Shown here: positions 30,530 to 40,140 of the stretch, in pieces
How positions within the stretch are numbered: position 1 is the stretch's first letter
How the letters are laid out: each line of letters opens with the position of its first letter
Assembly: GCA_036365455.1 (NCBI GenBank)
Contig: JAWQUS010000023.1
Span: 2,852,001 to 2,916,000, forward strand
Direction of reading: 5' to 3'
Source: Macrosoma leucophasiata
Lineage: Eukaryota > Arthropoda > Insecta > Lepidoptera > Hedylidae
Length of the DNA stretch: 64,000 nt
Translations under genes and position numbers: made by a program
The notes under the pieces: model-generated
Database searches by the model: none
The model's input: only the letters and a program-made list of their open reading frames with translations
What the model was told of the DNA's origin: nothing

Positions 30530-30660
30530 AAAAATGGCGTCAAGAGAGTCCTTCAGGGCTGGCAGCGCGTTGACTACTCCCCTGGTGTTGCAAATGTTCA
30601 TAGGCGACGGTGACCACTTTCCATCAGGTGGCCCGTCTGCTTGTCTGTCATTCTAATGAC
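30530..30660 (+). mobile_element. Element L 3' end
   Basis: AGAGAGTCCTTCAGGGCTGG, TTGCAAATGTTCATAGGCGA and GTCTGCTTGTCTGTCATTCT. Confidence 0.7.
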
Positions 30661-31280
30661 ATAAAACAAATATTAAAAAAAAATAAAAAATAGATGCATG
30701 TTTGTTTGCCACCTTCTGTACCTTAAAAAAATACTTTCAACAATGCGAGCTGAAACGCCGATACCTAATTTTCTCACACACAAAAACTCTAAACGTTACT
30801 CGCAAAAAAATTCACAAATATTCGCAAGCAATTCTTCGAAAAGTTCCATCCAACTTGCACCCAAAGCAACACAATTTGCAAATCATACGAAAATCCAGTA
30901 CAGTACAGAATTGCATTTCTTTTCTGAATTTAAAAACGACATTTCAACGGATTCGAAGCTGGGAACTAACAGTGCTTTGTTAACGTTAAAGCGGTAACGA
31001 ATGAACGTGGGGCGCCTGTTAGCTGTGTAGATACCCTTAACAAGCTCATTCTGGGGGAGAACAGACGGACGGGTGAAAAGCGGCGAACCGAACGCGCTTA
31101 GACAAGACGCTGAATTTTTAATCGCTTTGAACTCGGTAGCACTAATGTAAAGCGCAATTTAAAAAAGTAACTTCACGCCTTTAATCTCCTAAGGTACTGG
31201 AAAACTGACAGAAATTAGTGAATTAGAAATAAAGAAAATTACTTTTTTTCTACGAGACCTGGGAATCTAACACAGGACAC
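30661..31280. other. Mostly unassigned
   Basis: TGTTTGCCACCTTCTGTACC (30701) is a SINE A-type tail scrap and AAAGTAACTTCACGCC (31165) a SINE B scrap. Overlapping frames of 93-99 codons at 30698-30997 have no motif or consistent signal. Confidence 0.4.
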
Positions 31281-31498
31281 ACCCCGGACACTCCGCCAAA
31301 ATTCCATACAAACGCTAAATTTGGTCTCTATTACACAGACATCAATCAGTGACGTGTATTTACACGTGCATCTATGTGCGTAGCACGCAGAAAATACCAA
31401 ACGTTGCCCATAAGAGGGGAGGAGGTTAGGTAAGGCGGGGAAATCGGGCGGGACGTTGAAGCGTCAATTCAATACGCAGTATTATTACATATTCTCTG
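31281..31498. repeat. Repeat J copy 1
   Basis: GGACACTCCGCCAAAATTCC through the palindrome ACGTGTATTTACACGT and CATAAGAGGGGAGGAG to ATTACATATTCTCTGC. A copy of about 90 percent similarity lies at 39500-39717. Confidence 0.8.
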
Positions 31499-31526
31499 CC
31501 CAGGACCTTACAGCATAGCAGTAGTG

Positions 31527-31569
31527 TACCTCAGTAGTCCAGTGGTAGCACCACTAGACTACTGAGGTA
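31527..31569. repeat. Hairpin, 20-bp arms, 3-nt loop
   Basis: Arms 31527-31546 and 31550-31569 are inverse complements with a single C/T difference; loop AGC. The arm contains TAGTCCAGTGGTAGC, like the A-box region of SINE B, so it may have arisen from an inverted SINE head. Confidence 0.8.
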
Positions 31570-31857
31570 GTGAAATAATGATTGATTGAAATGGTAAGCA
31601 AAACTACGTTTTTTCAGAAAATTTATATAATTTTGTAGATATTAAAAACACAAGTGAGAAGTATAAAACACCCAAAAGTGAGTTCCTATTTCGCCTGTTC
31701 ACTTATTAGTACTTATCTGGGGGTAAATGTTTAACAATTGTAATAATAATGGCGCTAGCCAAAACATCTTCGATGGCATAGACAGTTAATGGGCGATCGG
31801 TAAAAAGTTTTTCATTCATACAAATAACTGACATGATATTTTATATCTTTACTTTCA
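31570..31857. other. Unassigned sequence
   Basis: Nothing recognised. Confidence 0.4.
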
Positions 31858-32300
31858 ATAACTTGAGTGTCGCTATTTGGTGGACTATGTCGGTAACTTT
31901 GCTTCTCATGCGGATCTCCTCATTTCTGATTGGATTTCATTTTTACTGGTGGTAGAGCTCCAGTGACGGAGCTCACGGGCGTAGGCACCACCGCATTACC
32001 TAATATAGTAGCCGCTAGTAGTGTTCAGCACTATCGTGTTCCGGTCAGGTGGTAATATATGCCCCTGTAATTTCCGGCACAGAGGCATAACACCTGAGAT
32101 CTCAGGAGTGGTAACGCATCTACATTTTGACCTTGGTCACCTGGCTGCAGTCATCACTTAACATCAATGTGAACTGTACGCTTGTTTACTACTTATATTA
32201 CGTTAAAAAAATCGCAGGGAAACGCCGAGCATAGCTCTTACCATTGCTCCCTGCGTGACCTCGAGCTTTCTTATGAAGTCCATTAGTGAGCAACGTTTCT
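31858..32300 (-). pseudogene. RTE-2 LINE fragment split by SINE A
   Basis: The minus-strand parts read MDFIRKLEVTQGAMVRAMLG (32290 down to 32212) and NPIRNEEIRMRSKVTDIVHQ (31944 down). Together they match the continuous stretch at 28277 and 30240. SINE A lies exactly between. Confidence 0.8.
31945..32211 (+). mobile_element. SINE A copy inside RTE-2
   Basis: ACTGGTGGTAGAGCTCC to ATTACGTTAAAAAAA with small deletions. It interrupts the RTE-2 reading frame. No certain target duplication. Confidence 0.85.
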
Positions 32301-32928
32301 ATTCCTTAAAATTATCATCATTGGCAACAGACCCTGTTCAAGGAGGTTTTTCTTGAGACATTGTGGTGAGTCGGACAAGAGACGTATCGTAGCTTCCCGA
32401 ATGCTGCCCAACCGAGTTGGATTGGCGAGTCACTAAATAAGATAATTGAATCAGACAAAATCCTTCAAGTGAACGTAAATTCAAAAACTGCTCGTCTGTG
32501 TTACCGCAACAAACCAAACAAAGAGACATCTCTTTTCACAGTGAGATAATAATAGGCCGTTACGATTTCGGTGCCTGTACACAAAAGCAGAATAATAAAA
32601 AAAAGGAAAAACACCTCATACGAAAAAACAATACGGACCGAACCGCTCCTTTGCGACCGATAATAACAATAAAAAAGCGAGCAATTCCGCACGCTTATAC
32701 GCGAATTGGTTCTGTAGATTTTTTTTACGATGAATTGAAAACTATTCTGTTATAACCGTTTTACAGTTCTTTTTCTGACTTTCTATTTGGACGGGACTAG
32801 TTTTGAGGTGGGAAAAGTTTGGTCGCCTTAATTTCTGCATTCAATGGAAATGTAAATTGATTGAATTTGTGATTGATTCATTGTACGGAATAATTATTAT
32901 TATGAATCACAATTCCAATTGATTATTA
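32301..32928. other. Unassigned sequence
   Basis: Includes an 85-codon chance frame (32498-32755) without motif. No repeat recognised. Confidence 0.4.
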
Positions 32929-33376
32929 CTAGCTGTGCCCGCGACTTCGTCCACTTGAGAAAAAATAGGATTGTTCAGTATCTACCCGGACTAAGTCGTG
33001 GGTGCAGCTAGTATAAAAGTAGCCTAAGTTAATCCTTATTACATCAGCTATCTGCCAGTGAAGGTCCCGTCAAAATCGGAGACACTCAAATTCTATTTAT
33101 TTGTATGTAGGTATGGATGTATGTAAGGATGTATGGAGATAAAAGTAGCCTAAGTTACTCCTTATTACATCAGCTACCTCCTACCCGTGGAAGTCCCGTC
33201 AAAATCGGTAGAGCCGTTCCCAAGATTAGCCCCGCCAAACAGACAGAGAGACTAAAATTGTAAAAAATGTTGTTTTGGTATATGTACCGTGTATACATAC
33301 ATGTCATATGCATTCAGCATAAAGCGGTTATTTTAATATTACAAACAGACACTCCAATTTTATTTATTTTTATAGA
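32929..33376 (-). mobile_element. Helitron F copy 2, internally duplicated
   Basis: Minus strand from A|TCTATAAAAATAAA to GCGGGCACAGCTAG|T. About 120 bp are doubled: the block TAAAAGTAGCCTAAGTTA..TCCTTATTACATCAGCTA..CCCGTCAAAATCGG occurs twice, separated by a (TATG)-rich stretch. Confidence 0.8.
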
Positions 33377-34431
33377 TTTATTATGGAAGGTAATATACAC
33401 TATAAGACCTAAAAATCTATGAAAATTTTAAGCGTCTACTTGCTACCGTTATTATTATCGAGCAAAAAATATACGAAAAAAAACACGGTTATTGTATGGC
33501 CTCTTGGACCCCATTTCACATTTTCTGTTTCTTATTTTTAGTAATTAATTTTTTTCTTTATAGCGGTATCAGAAATACATAATTTGTGAAAATGTTAGCT
33601 TTCTAGCTATCACTATTTATGAGATACAGGCTGGTGACAGACAGACAGCGGAGGATTAGTAATCCGTAGGGTCCGTTTTTACCTTTTACGAAACCCCCTA
33701 AAAGATAGAACTAAGATACAGAATAGCTTAAAAATATTCAATGATTCTTCAAATTGACATTACTTTTTTATTTCTGAACCGATTCACTTATATATAACAA
33801 ACACAAAATGTTAAGTGAAAGTTACCACAATATATTAGTAAAAATCGCAAATCGAATAAGCCGTTTCTGATATAAGCGTGCACAAACACACTGACAAACA
33901 GACATTTTTCCGGGATAAAAAGTATTCAGTGTTGTGCGCCAAAGGTTAAAGTATAATCATACCAAGTTTCATTGTAATCGGAGAGGTCGTTTTTCTGTGA
34001 TGGTTGAACAAACAGACAGACAGACAGTTCTAATCACATATTTGTGTTCGGTATCGATCTAGTAACATCTCCTGGTATTTTTTTTTTCAATATTTTCAAT
34101 GTACAGAATTTGAACTTCTACAGTTTTATTATAAGTATAGATTATTTGTGAGATGTTGAATTTAGGTAGGTTGATCTCACTCCATAGCTCAAAGTTTAGC
34201 AAGTATTCTGCGGGGTCCGTTTGTGCCTGTATTTAATATTATTTATGCAATATTTTTTAGTTTAATAACAACATTTGCGAGTGAAGAATGGAATTTAATT
34301 TGTTTTCCACCTTCCTCACATAAAAAAAAAACAATATTATGAGAACTGTATGCTTGTATGCTAAAAACAATCAATGTGAACTGTAGGTATGCTTGTATGC
34401 TATCATGACATATTATAAAATGAAATAAAAG
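33377..34431. other. Old repeat debris
   Basis: CTGGTGACAGACAGACAGCG and TAGGGTCCGTTTTTACC (33630-33690) are repeat I-like. AACAAACAGACAGACAGAC near 34010 is Helitron-like debris. CACCTTCCTCACATAAAAAA (34309) and ATCAATGTGAACTG (34370) are SINE A scraps. No coding signal. Confidence 0.45.
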
Positions 34432-34747
34432 TTAAACGTAACTTCACGCATGTAATCCTCGAAGGGGTGTAGGCAGAGGTAAATGCATGCATTCAAGCAT
34501 ACATGTAAACACCCACCATTCGCCAGTTACATTTTTGACCCATGTAACAGGTGGCGAGCCTGTTGACATCTGGGCACATTACCAAACTTCAAGGTACTGG
34601 GCAGTTTCCCGAAAATGGAAAAATCCCAATAGAACCAGAGATAAAGGACTTTACACCATTATCTCTGATAACCCCTTACCCGGGAATCTAACCCAAAACC
34701 TCAGCGTAGTAGTAGTGGCCTGCTACCACTAGGCTACCGAGGCAGTT
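34432..34747 (-). mobile_element. SINE B copy, full length
   Basis: Minus-strand head CTGCCTCGGTAGCCTAGTGG, B box GGTTAGATTCCCGGG, body and GCGTGAAGTTACG end as at 22203. Confidence 0.85.
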
Positions 34748-35092
34748 TAATATAATAAATGAAAGTTGTCTTATATAAAATCAACATAGAACCCTACACC
34801 AGGGTAAGACAATAAAGGAACATAAAAAAGGAATATGAGAGAAAGTTCCTACAGCGATTTGGTTCCTTACCGATTTATTGAAATGATCATTGCCGCAAAG
34901 CGACCGTAAAAACTAGAGCGATGAAAACAATAGTTATAACTTTGAAATTATTCTACTGGACTGTAATAACTGGATATTTTTTTAAATAGAGAATTCAGAT
35001 TTTTTTTTAGACAGCTTTAATTGTGAGGGTGCAAAGCGTAGTGTTTGCAAAGTGCCCTTTGTTTTTAAATAACATAAAGAACAACTACTGGT
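34748..35092. other. Unassigned sequence
   Basis: Nothing recognised. Confidence 0.4.
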
Positions 35093-35870
35093 ACTGGTGG
35101 TAGAGCTCCAGTGACGGAGCTCGCGGGTGTAGGCACCACCGTATTATGTAATGGTAGTGTTCAGCACTGCTCACTTCCCTTCAAAATGGTCGAGGAGAGC
35201 AATGGCTGCCACATGCGTCATACTCGTGAACGGGTGCTGATTGTGGGGACTGGTCTGTTCTGATTTGCGGGTGTTATATTCTATCATGATATTAAGCTGT
35301 TGATGGGTATTTGCGTATGTGTTTATATGCAAATATTAATATGCCATGGACGTTCACATTATCTTTATTTTATTTAATAATATTTGTATTAAATTTAAGG
35401 TTTTGACAAAAGAGCAACACGCTGAGTTTGTTGGGTAGCGGAGTTCTTCTCAGTAGTGCCTGCACTTGGAACTCTGCTAAGTGAATGACTATAATTATGA
35501 CGAACAGATTTTTCATTTTCTTCTATGAAGGAATTGAAAAATTTGATGATTTACGTATCAGTTAAATATTATTATTAAATTGGTATTTATTAATACCTTT
35601 TGGATTATTATTATAAGTCATTCTCTCTAGGTAGCTTATAACCCGACAATGCAAAAGTGTCCTTGTAGACCAATTCGAAATAAATGATTTGAATTTTGAA
35701 TTTTGAATTTTATCGTGTTCCGGTCAGGTGGTAATAATGTACGACCCTGTAATTTCCGGCACAGAGGCATGACACCTTAGGCTTCAGGAGTGGTAACGCA
35801 TAGGCTGCAGTCATCACTTAACATCTATGTGAACAGTAAGCTTGTTTGCCACTTCCATTACATAAAAAAA
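35093..35870 (+). mobile_element. SINE A copy split by a LINE tail
   Basis: 5' part 35093-35168 ends at TTCAGCACT. The 3' part resumes at 35712 with ATCGTGTTCCGG, exactly the next family bases, and continues to an A8 tail. Confidence 0.85.
35169..35711 (+). mobile_element. LINE 3' end (543 bp) nested in SINE A
   Basis: GCTCACTTCCCTTCAAAATG, GGAACTCTGCTAAGTGAATG and an end of AATAAATGATTTGAATTTTG with a (TTTGAA)n tail. This gives the true 3' terminus of the family also seen at 10727 and 28465. No reading frame signature, so the clade is open. Confidence 0.8.
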
Positions 35871-36148
35871 AGAATGATAATGAGCATGCAGGTCACCAGG
35901 TCACAAAAATGGTAAGTGAAAAGTGCAGCTCATTATACGACTATAAATGTGAAAGTATGAATGTTTGTTTGTTGCTCAATCATGTTAAAGCGGCTGGACG
36001 TATTTCAATGAAATTTTGTACACAGATAGATTATATACGGCTGCAACATCCTATTATACTTTCCATCCCGTTCAAAGGTTTCTGGAGTTTTTAAATAGAT
36101 CTTCAAATTGACAAAAAAAAATCTGATTACAAAAATTGCTGCTGCATG
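35871..36148. other. Unassigned; Helitron-like words
   Basis: CTATAAATGTGAAAGTATGA, then TTGTTTGTTG and AAGCGGCTGGACGTATTTCA are typical of the short Helitron-like elements. Ends not found. Confidence 0.4.
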
Positions 36149-36518
36149 TTTTTTTTTATGTAATAAAATTGTCAAACAAGCGTGCAGTTCACATTGATGT
36201 TAAGTGATGACTGCAGCCTATAGACACCTACACAATGACCAGAGGTCAAAATGCAAATGCGTTGCCACTCCTGAGGCCTAAAGTGTTATGCCTCTGTGCC
36301 GTTAAATCACAGGGCCGTACATTACCACCTGACCGGAACACGATAGTGCTGAACACTACCATTTAGCGGAAAGTATATTAGGTAATGCCATTTCCTTGTT
36401 TTTATTCTTTAATATGTTTTATTTGTGTGTACAATAAAGAGTATTGTATTGTATTGTATTGTGTAATGCGATGGTGCCTACGCCCGCGAGCTGCGTCACT
36501 GGAGCTCTACCACCAGTA
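36149..36518 (-). mobile_element. SINE A copy split by a 74-bp LINE tail
   Basis: T-run at 36149 to CTCTACCACCAGTAA; complete apart from the insertion at 36389-36462. Confidence 0.9.
36389..36462 (+). mobile_element. 74-bp LINE tail with 7-bp target duplication
   Basis: Ends ACAATAAAGAGTATTGTATT in a (TATTG)n tail. GTAATGC lies at 36382-36388 and again at 36463-36469. A very short 5'-truncated LINE insertion. Confidence 0.85.
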
Positions 36519-36633
36519 AAACACTCGTAGATAGCTGACCTCTGAAGTCATGATTAACCTTAATTAACAATTTGACCACAGAAGGACTTACCTTTAAAGG
36601 ATAACAGCTTATTAATTAACCTTTGTATGTTTC

Positions 36634-37167
36634 ACAAGCTGCACTCACGACTTCGTCCGCGTGTGAATTTATGATTGTCCAGTTCGTTCAGTCGTGGGCG
36701 CAGCTAGTCTAAAAGAAGCCTAATTTACTCCTTAATACATAAGGTATCTGCCAATGAAAGTCCCGACAAAATCGATCCAGCCGTTCCCGAGAAACAGACA
36801 GACAGACAGACGAAAATTATTAAAATGTTGTTTTGGTATATGTACCGTGTATATGTCATATGAGGACCCGGTTGGTCCAGCGGTGTGAGTTGACCGTTTG
36901 ATTCGTAAGGTCACGGGCTCGATCCCCCCACCAGTACAAATATTTGTATGGCCTACAGATATTTGTTTCGGGTACCACGACACAGGTTTATTTATACCTA
37001 CTGTGGGGATGAGAGTGTAGGCGTATTATAAAAAAAAATATGCATTTAGTAACAAACGGTTATTTTTATATCACAATTATAATATTTTATATACACAATC
37101 TACACAAATAAATGATATTGGAGTGTCTGTTTGTAACAGACACTCCAATATCATTTATTTGTGTAGA
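36634..37167 (-). mobile_element. Helitron F copy 3, with SINE E and a palindrome
   Basis: Minus-strand start A|TCTACACAAATAAATG at 37167. The body has the CGGTTTGTTACTAAATGC and GGGAACGGCTGGATCGAT blocks. The end at 36634 reads GCAGCTTG where CTAG is expected. It is interrupted by SINE E (36863-37037) and carries an inverted extra copy of its own 5' end (37091-37131). Confidence 0.75.
36863..37037 (+). mobile_element. SINE E copy inside Helitron F
   Basis: AGGACCCGGTTGGTCCAGCG (A box), CACGGGCTCGATCCCC (B box) to an A-run. ATATG precedes (36858-36862) and follows (37038-37042) as a short target duplication. Confidence 0.8.
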
Positions 37168-37175
37168 TTGTGTAT
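37091..37175. repeat. Perfect palindrome, 41-bp arms, 3-nt loop
   Basis: 37091-37131 is the exact reverse complement of 37135-37175; loop TGT. Each arm is 8 bp of flank (ATACACAA) plus the first 33 bp of Helitron F. Confidence 0.95.
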
Positions 37176-37204
37176 CGATGAGTGATGGTATTTATACCTG
37201 AAGT

Positions 37205-37497
37205 CATAGAGCAACGTGGCCCACCGGTCGCGGCGGACCGGAGGGGAGTAGCCATAGCGTGTATTACCGATGAAAAACAGTCTGTCATTTTTTGCGGGGG
37301 GAAATGCGTGCGACACACACGCACACTACAAAAATCGTCTATCACTACGAAACTCACACCTTGACTTTAACAAAATACAGAAACAATTCCACGCACACAT
37401 TGAAACATCTAGGCGACAGGTATAGGTCCATTTGGGCTTGTACTTTGACAGAGGGGAAATCCTGCATATCGCTACTCCCCTCCAGTGTTGCTCTATG
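37205..37497. mobile_element. MITE with 8-bp target duplication, copy 2
   Basis: 293 bp, CATAGAGCAAC to GTTGCTCTATG, flanked by CCTGAAGT at 37197-37204 and 37498-37505 (perfect). It is in the opposite orientation to copy 1. The inner region is shared: GCGACAGGTATAGG, TTTGGGCTTGTACTTTGACA and GTCTGTCATTTTTTGCGG. Confidence 0.9.
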
Positions 37498-37717
37498 CCT
37501 GAAGTCCACGCTAACTTGGCTGGTTTTTATTTACATTGCAGAATCTCTTCTGTTATTGGATACTGCTAATTAAGTTATATCCAATACTTTTTACTGCAAA
37601 ACGAACTCGTTTACTTTAACGCAAAGGCAATTGGTGAGTATACTAAAATTTCACTATTGACATGAACGATTCAATTTGGCGCTCATTGAAAATCAATCTG
37701 GGATTATATACCTACTT
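37498..37717. other. Unassigned sequence
   Basis: Nothing recognised. Confidence 0.4.
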
Positions 37718-37737
37718 ATAATAATAATAATAATAAT
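37718..37737. repeat. (TAA)n at the 5' junction of the LINE
   Basis: Six TAA units run directly into the truncated LINE at 37738. Confidence 0.85.
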
Positions 37738-39060
37738 GGTCTCCCGGGTTCCATCCCGTTCCGAAACCTCTCTGCCACCGAGAGCTATAAGTACTTGGGT
37801 ATGGCGGAGGCCTTAGGTATACGCGAGGTCGAGATGAGACAATCGTTGAAGGAACGTTTCTTTGGTCGCCTGACAAAAGTACTGAGAAGTCTTTTGTCGG
37901 GCGGTAATAGGGTGCGCGCCTTCAACGGTTGGGTCATGCCGGTCTTGCTGTACTCCTTCGGCATACTCAAGTGGACTCAGACCGAACTGGATGCCCTTGA
38001 CAGGCGAGTTCGCTCTTTACTGACAGCGCACCGCATGCATCACCCACGGTCTTCGGTGATGAGATTATACATCCCACGGAGATGTGGGGGTCGTGGCGTT
38101 CTAAGCGCTAAGACCCTACACAACCGTGAGGTGTGTAATCTCCGAGAATACTTTCTGACCGCAGGCGGAGAGATGCATCGGGATGTGGTGGCGGTCGACA
38201 GCGGACTCACCCCACTCTCTTTGGCTAAAAAGAACTGGCGCAAACCTGAGGTGCTCACGACTAGCGACCGCAGGATTGTATGGCAAGGCAAGGAGCTACA
38301 CGGGCGTTTTTACCGGGCCCTCCATGGGCCCGATGTAGATTTCTTAGCTTCTGTGGCCTGGCTACGATTCGGTGACCTGTTTGGGGAAACCGAAGGTTTT
38401 GTTTGTGCAATTATGGACGAAGTGGTAATGACCAACAACTACCGGAAGTTTATCCTGAAGGATGGAACGGTCGGCATATGTCGGGCATGCCATCGACCGG
38501 GTGAATCAATCAGGCATATTGTTTCCGGCTGTTCGAGTCTTGCCAACGGCGAATACTTGCACAGACACAACCAAGTAGCCAGGATAATCCATCAGCAACT
38601 TGCCTTGAAATACGGTCTTGTAGCCGCGGAGGTGCCGTACTACAGGTATGTGCCCGACCCAGTTCTGGAAAATGACCATGTCACGATGTATTGGGACCGA
38701 TCTATCATCACTGACAGGACTATTGTTGCCAATAAGCCTGATATAGTGGTGATAGATCGCTCGGAGCGCCGCGTAATGATGATCGACATCACCGTCCCGC
38801 ATGATGAGAATCTCGTGAAAGCCGAAAAAGAGAAGGAAATAAAATATCTTGATCTGGCTCACGAGGTTGTCGCCATGTGGGATGTGGATTCGGCCATCAT
38901 TGTGCCGATAGTCGTATCGGTGAACGGGCTGATAGCGAAGAGCCTCGACCAACATCTCAAGAGGCTCTCGCTAGGTGGATGGATCAAGGGTCTGATACAG
39001 AAAGCAGTACTCCTCGGCACGGCACGCATAGTGAGGAGGTTCCTGTCTCTGTGTCCCTAA
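37738..39060 (+). pseudogene. LINE ORF, thumb to C-terminal endonuclease, intact frame
   Basis: Open for about 440 codons from the truncation point to TAA at 39060. It opens with ESYKYLGMAEALGIREVEM, the Y-x-YLG block after the reverse transcriptase palm. VMPVLLYSFGILKWTQTEL, HPRSSVMRLYIPRRCGGRG and NLREYFL follow. A zinc knuckle CRACHRPGESIRHIVSGC (C-x2-C-x8-H-x4-C) lies about two thirds along. The endonuclease core is KPDIVVIDRSERRVMMID, that is K-P-D-x14-D, followed by the conserved KAEKEKEIKYLDLA helix. The end reads LLGTARIVRRFLSLCP. RLE-type LINEs cut DNA with this domain, and both acidic residues are kept. The palm and any N-terminal DNA-binding fingers are missing, so it cannot act alone. 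Codon use is GC-richer than the surroundings. Confidence 0.85.
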
Positions 39061-39063
39061 CCA

Positions 39064-39094
39064 CCGGCAGCTTGGACCCTGCTCTCGCTGCCGG
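39064..39094 (+). other. Hairpin at the start of the LINE 3' UTR
   Basis: CCGGCAGC (39064-39071) pairs perfectly with GCTGCCGG (39087-39094) three bases after the stop codon. It may be the RNA structure recognised by the LINE protein for reverse transcription, which is known for R2-type elements; its role here is inferred. Confidence 0.6.
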
Positions 39095-39196
39095 CGGCAC
39101 ACTATTTTTTAATTTTTTATATATATATATTTGTTGTTTTTTTTATACATATATATGTAAAAAATTATTTAATAAGTTGTTTGAATAAATAAGTGG

Positions 39197-39299
39197 AATA
39201 ATAATGGCTACCCTTGATACGTCCCACTGCTGGACACGAATCTTTCCCCTTCTTGTTAGGAGGCCTGGAGCTTACTCCACCGCGCTGCCTCAATGCGAG
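39197..39299 (-). mobile_element. SINE C 3' end
   Basis: AATAATAATGGCTACCCTTG, CGTCCCACTGCTGGACACG and GAGGCCTGGAGCTTACTCCA; 5' part missing. Confidence 0.8.
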
Positions 39300-39304
39300 C
39301 ACAT

Positions 39305-39485
39305 TAACCAACGCCGAGGCACTGGGCACATTACCCAACTCCGAGGCTCTGAGAAATTTCCAGAAAATGTAAAAGTCCAAGTAGGTATGTAAAGGATATA
39401 ATTCCGTTGTTCCTGAAAGCTCCTGACCTGTAAATTGAATCCAGGAGTAGTAGAGCGAAGAAGTAGTGGCCTACTATCATTAAAA
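39305..39485 (-). mobile_element. SINE B copy, degenerate
   Basis: GGGCACATTACCCAACTCCG, GAAATTTCCAGAAAATGTAA and a worn tRNA-like head with TAGTAGAGCGAAGAAGTAGT. Confidence 0.65.
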
Positions 39486-39499
39486 GTGGCTGGAGTCAC

Positions 39500-39717
39500 A
39501 CCGCGGACACTCCGCCAAAATTCCATACAAACGCTTAATTTGGTCTCTTTTACACAGACATCAATCAGTGACGTGTATTTACACGTGCACCTGTGTGCGT
39601 AGCACGTACAAAATACCAACCGTCGCCCATAAGAGGGGAGGAGATTGGGTGATGCGGGGAAATCAGGCGGGACGTCGAAGTGTCCATTCTATACGTAGTA
39701 TTATTACATATTCTCTG
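39500..39717. repeat. Repeat J copy 2
   Basis: Matches 31281-31498 along its length, including ACGTGTATTTACACGT. Confidence 0.8.
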
Positions 39718-39837
39718 CTGGTGTTTCATTTATGATTGAGGCAGTTAGTAATAAAACAAAACCTGCAAATGCATTCTGTTTACAAAATGCTTTGTTCTTC
39801 ATCCTCAAAATTTAACCGGCCAACCTCGAACGCCATT

Positions 39838-39945
39838 CGCAGCCCCAAACGGAACGGTTCTGGTGGTAACTAATTAATTTCAAAGTCAGCCTGAGTGAGT
39901 CTTCAACAGTAACTGATTTTGAATTACGGAGAAGCAGTTATCATC
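39838..39945. repeat. Third, partial copy of the 41.4-42.4 kb repeat
   Basis: GCCCCAAACGGAACGGTTCT, ACTAATTAATTTCA, GAGTCTTCAACAGTAACTG and GAATTACGGAGAAGC follow the order seen at 41571. Confidence 0.7.
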
Positions 39946-39949
39946 ACTT

Positions 39950-40140
39950 CAGCTGAAAGACTGAAATCACTTTGGCTGAATCAAAGCCCCTCCATAAGGG
40001 GGATATATCATAATCACCACGCTTGGCTCGCGAATTGGCGATCGCAGTAGTATCGCCACTTTTGTTGTAGGACGCTGCTGTCCATCTTGCGTTGTTGCAC
40101 TTACTACCACCCCATCGAAATCGATGGACCGGCATTGCAC
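39950..40140 (-). repeat. Repeat M copy
   Basis: CCCTCCATAAGGGGGATAT, CGCTTGGCTCGCGAATTGGC and TTGTTGCACTTACTACCACC to GACCGGCATTGCACGGTCG. Confidence 0.55.

Larger units (their letters stand above)
37738..39180 (+). mobile_element. 5'-truncated LINE with restriction-like endonuclease
   Basis: Coding part 37738-39060 plus a 3' untranslated region of about 120 bp that opens with a strong hairpin and becomes T-rich. The endonuclease type places it with the R2/R4/NeSL group. R4-clade Dong of Bombyx is known to sit in TAA repeats, and this copy abuts (TAA)n, which favours R4/Dong-like. That clade call is an inference. Confidence 0.75.

Noticed and set aside
30698..30997. Overlapping 93-99-codon frames
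   Set aside because: Two frames overlap in the same sequence, no motif, and the start lies in a SINE tail scrap.
38506..38955. 149-codon minus-strand frame
   Set aside because: Antisense shadow of the RLE-type LINE coding region.
37738..39060. Host nuclease gene
   Set aside because: The reverse transcriptase thumb motif, zinc knuckle and K-P-D endonuclease core together are diagnostic of a LINE.
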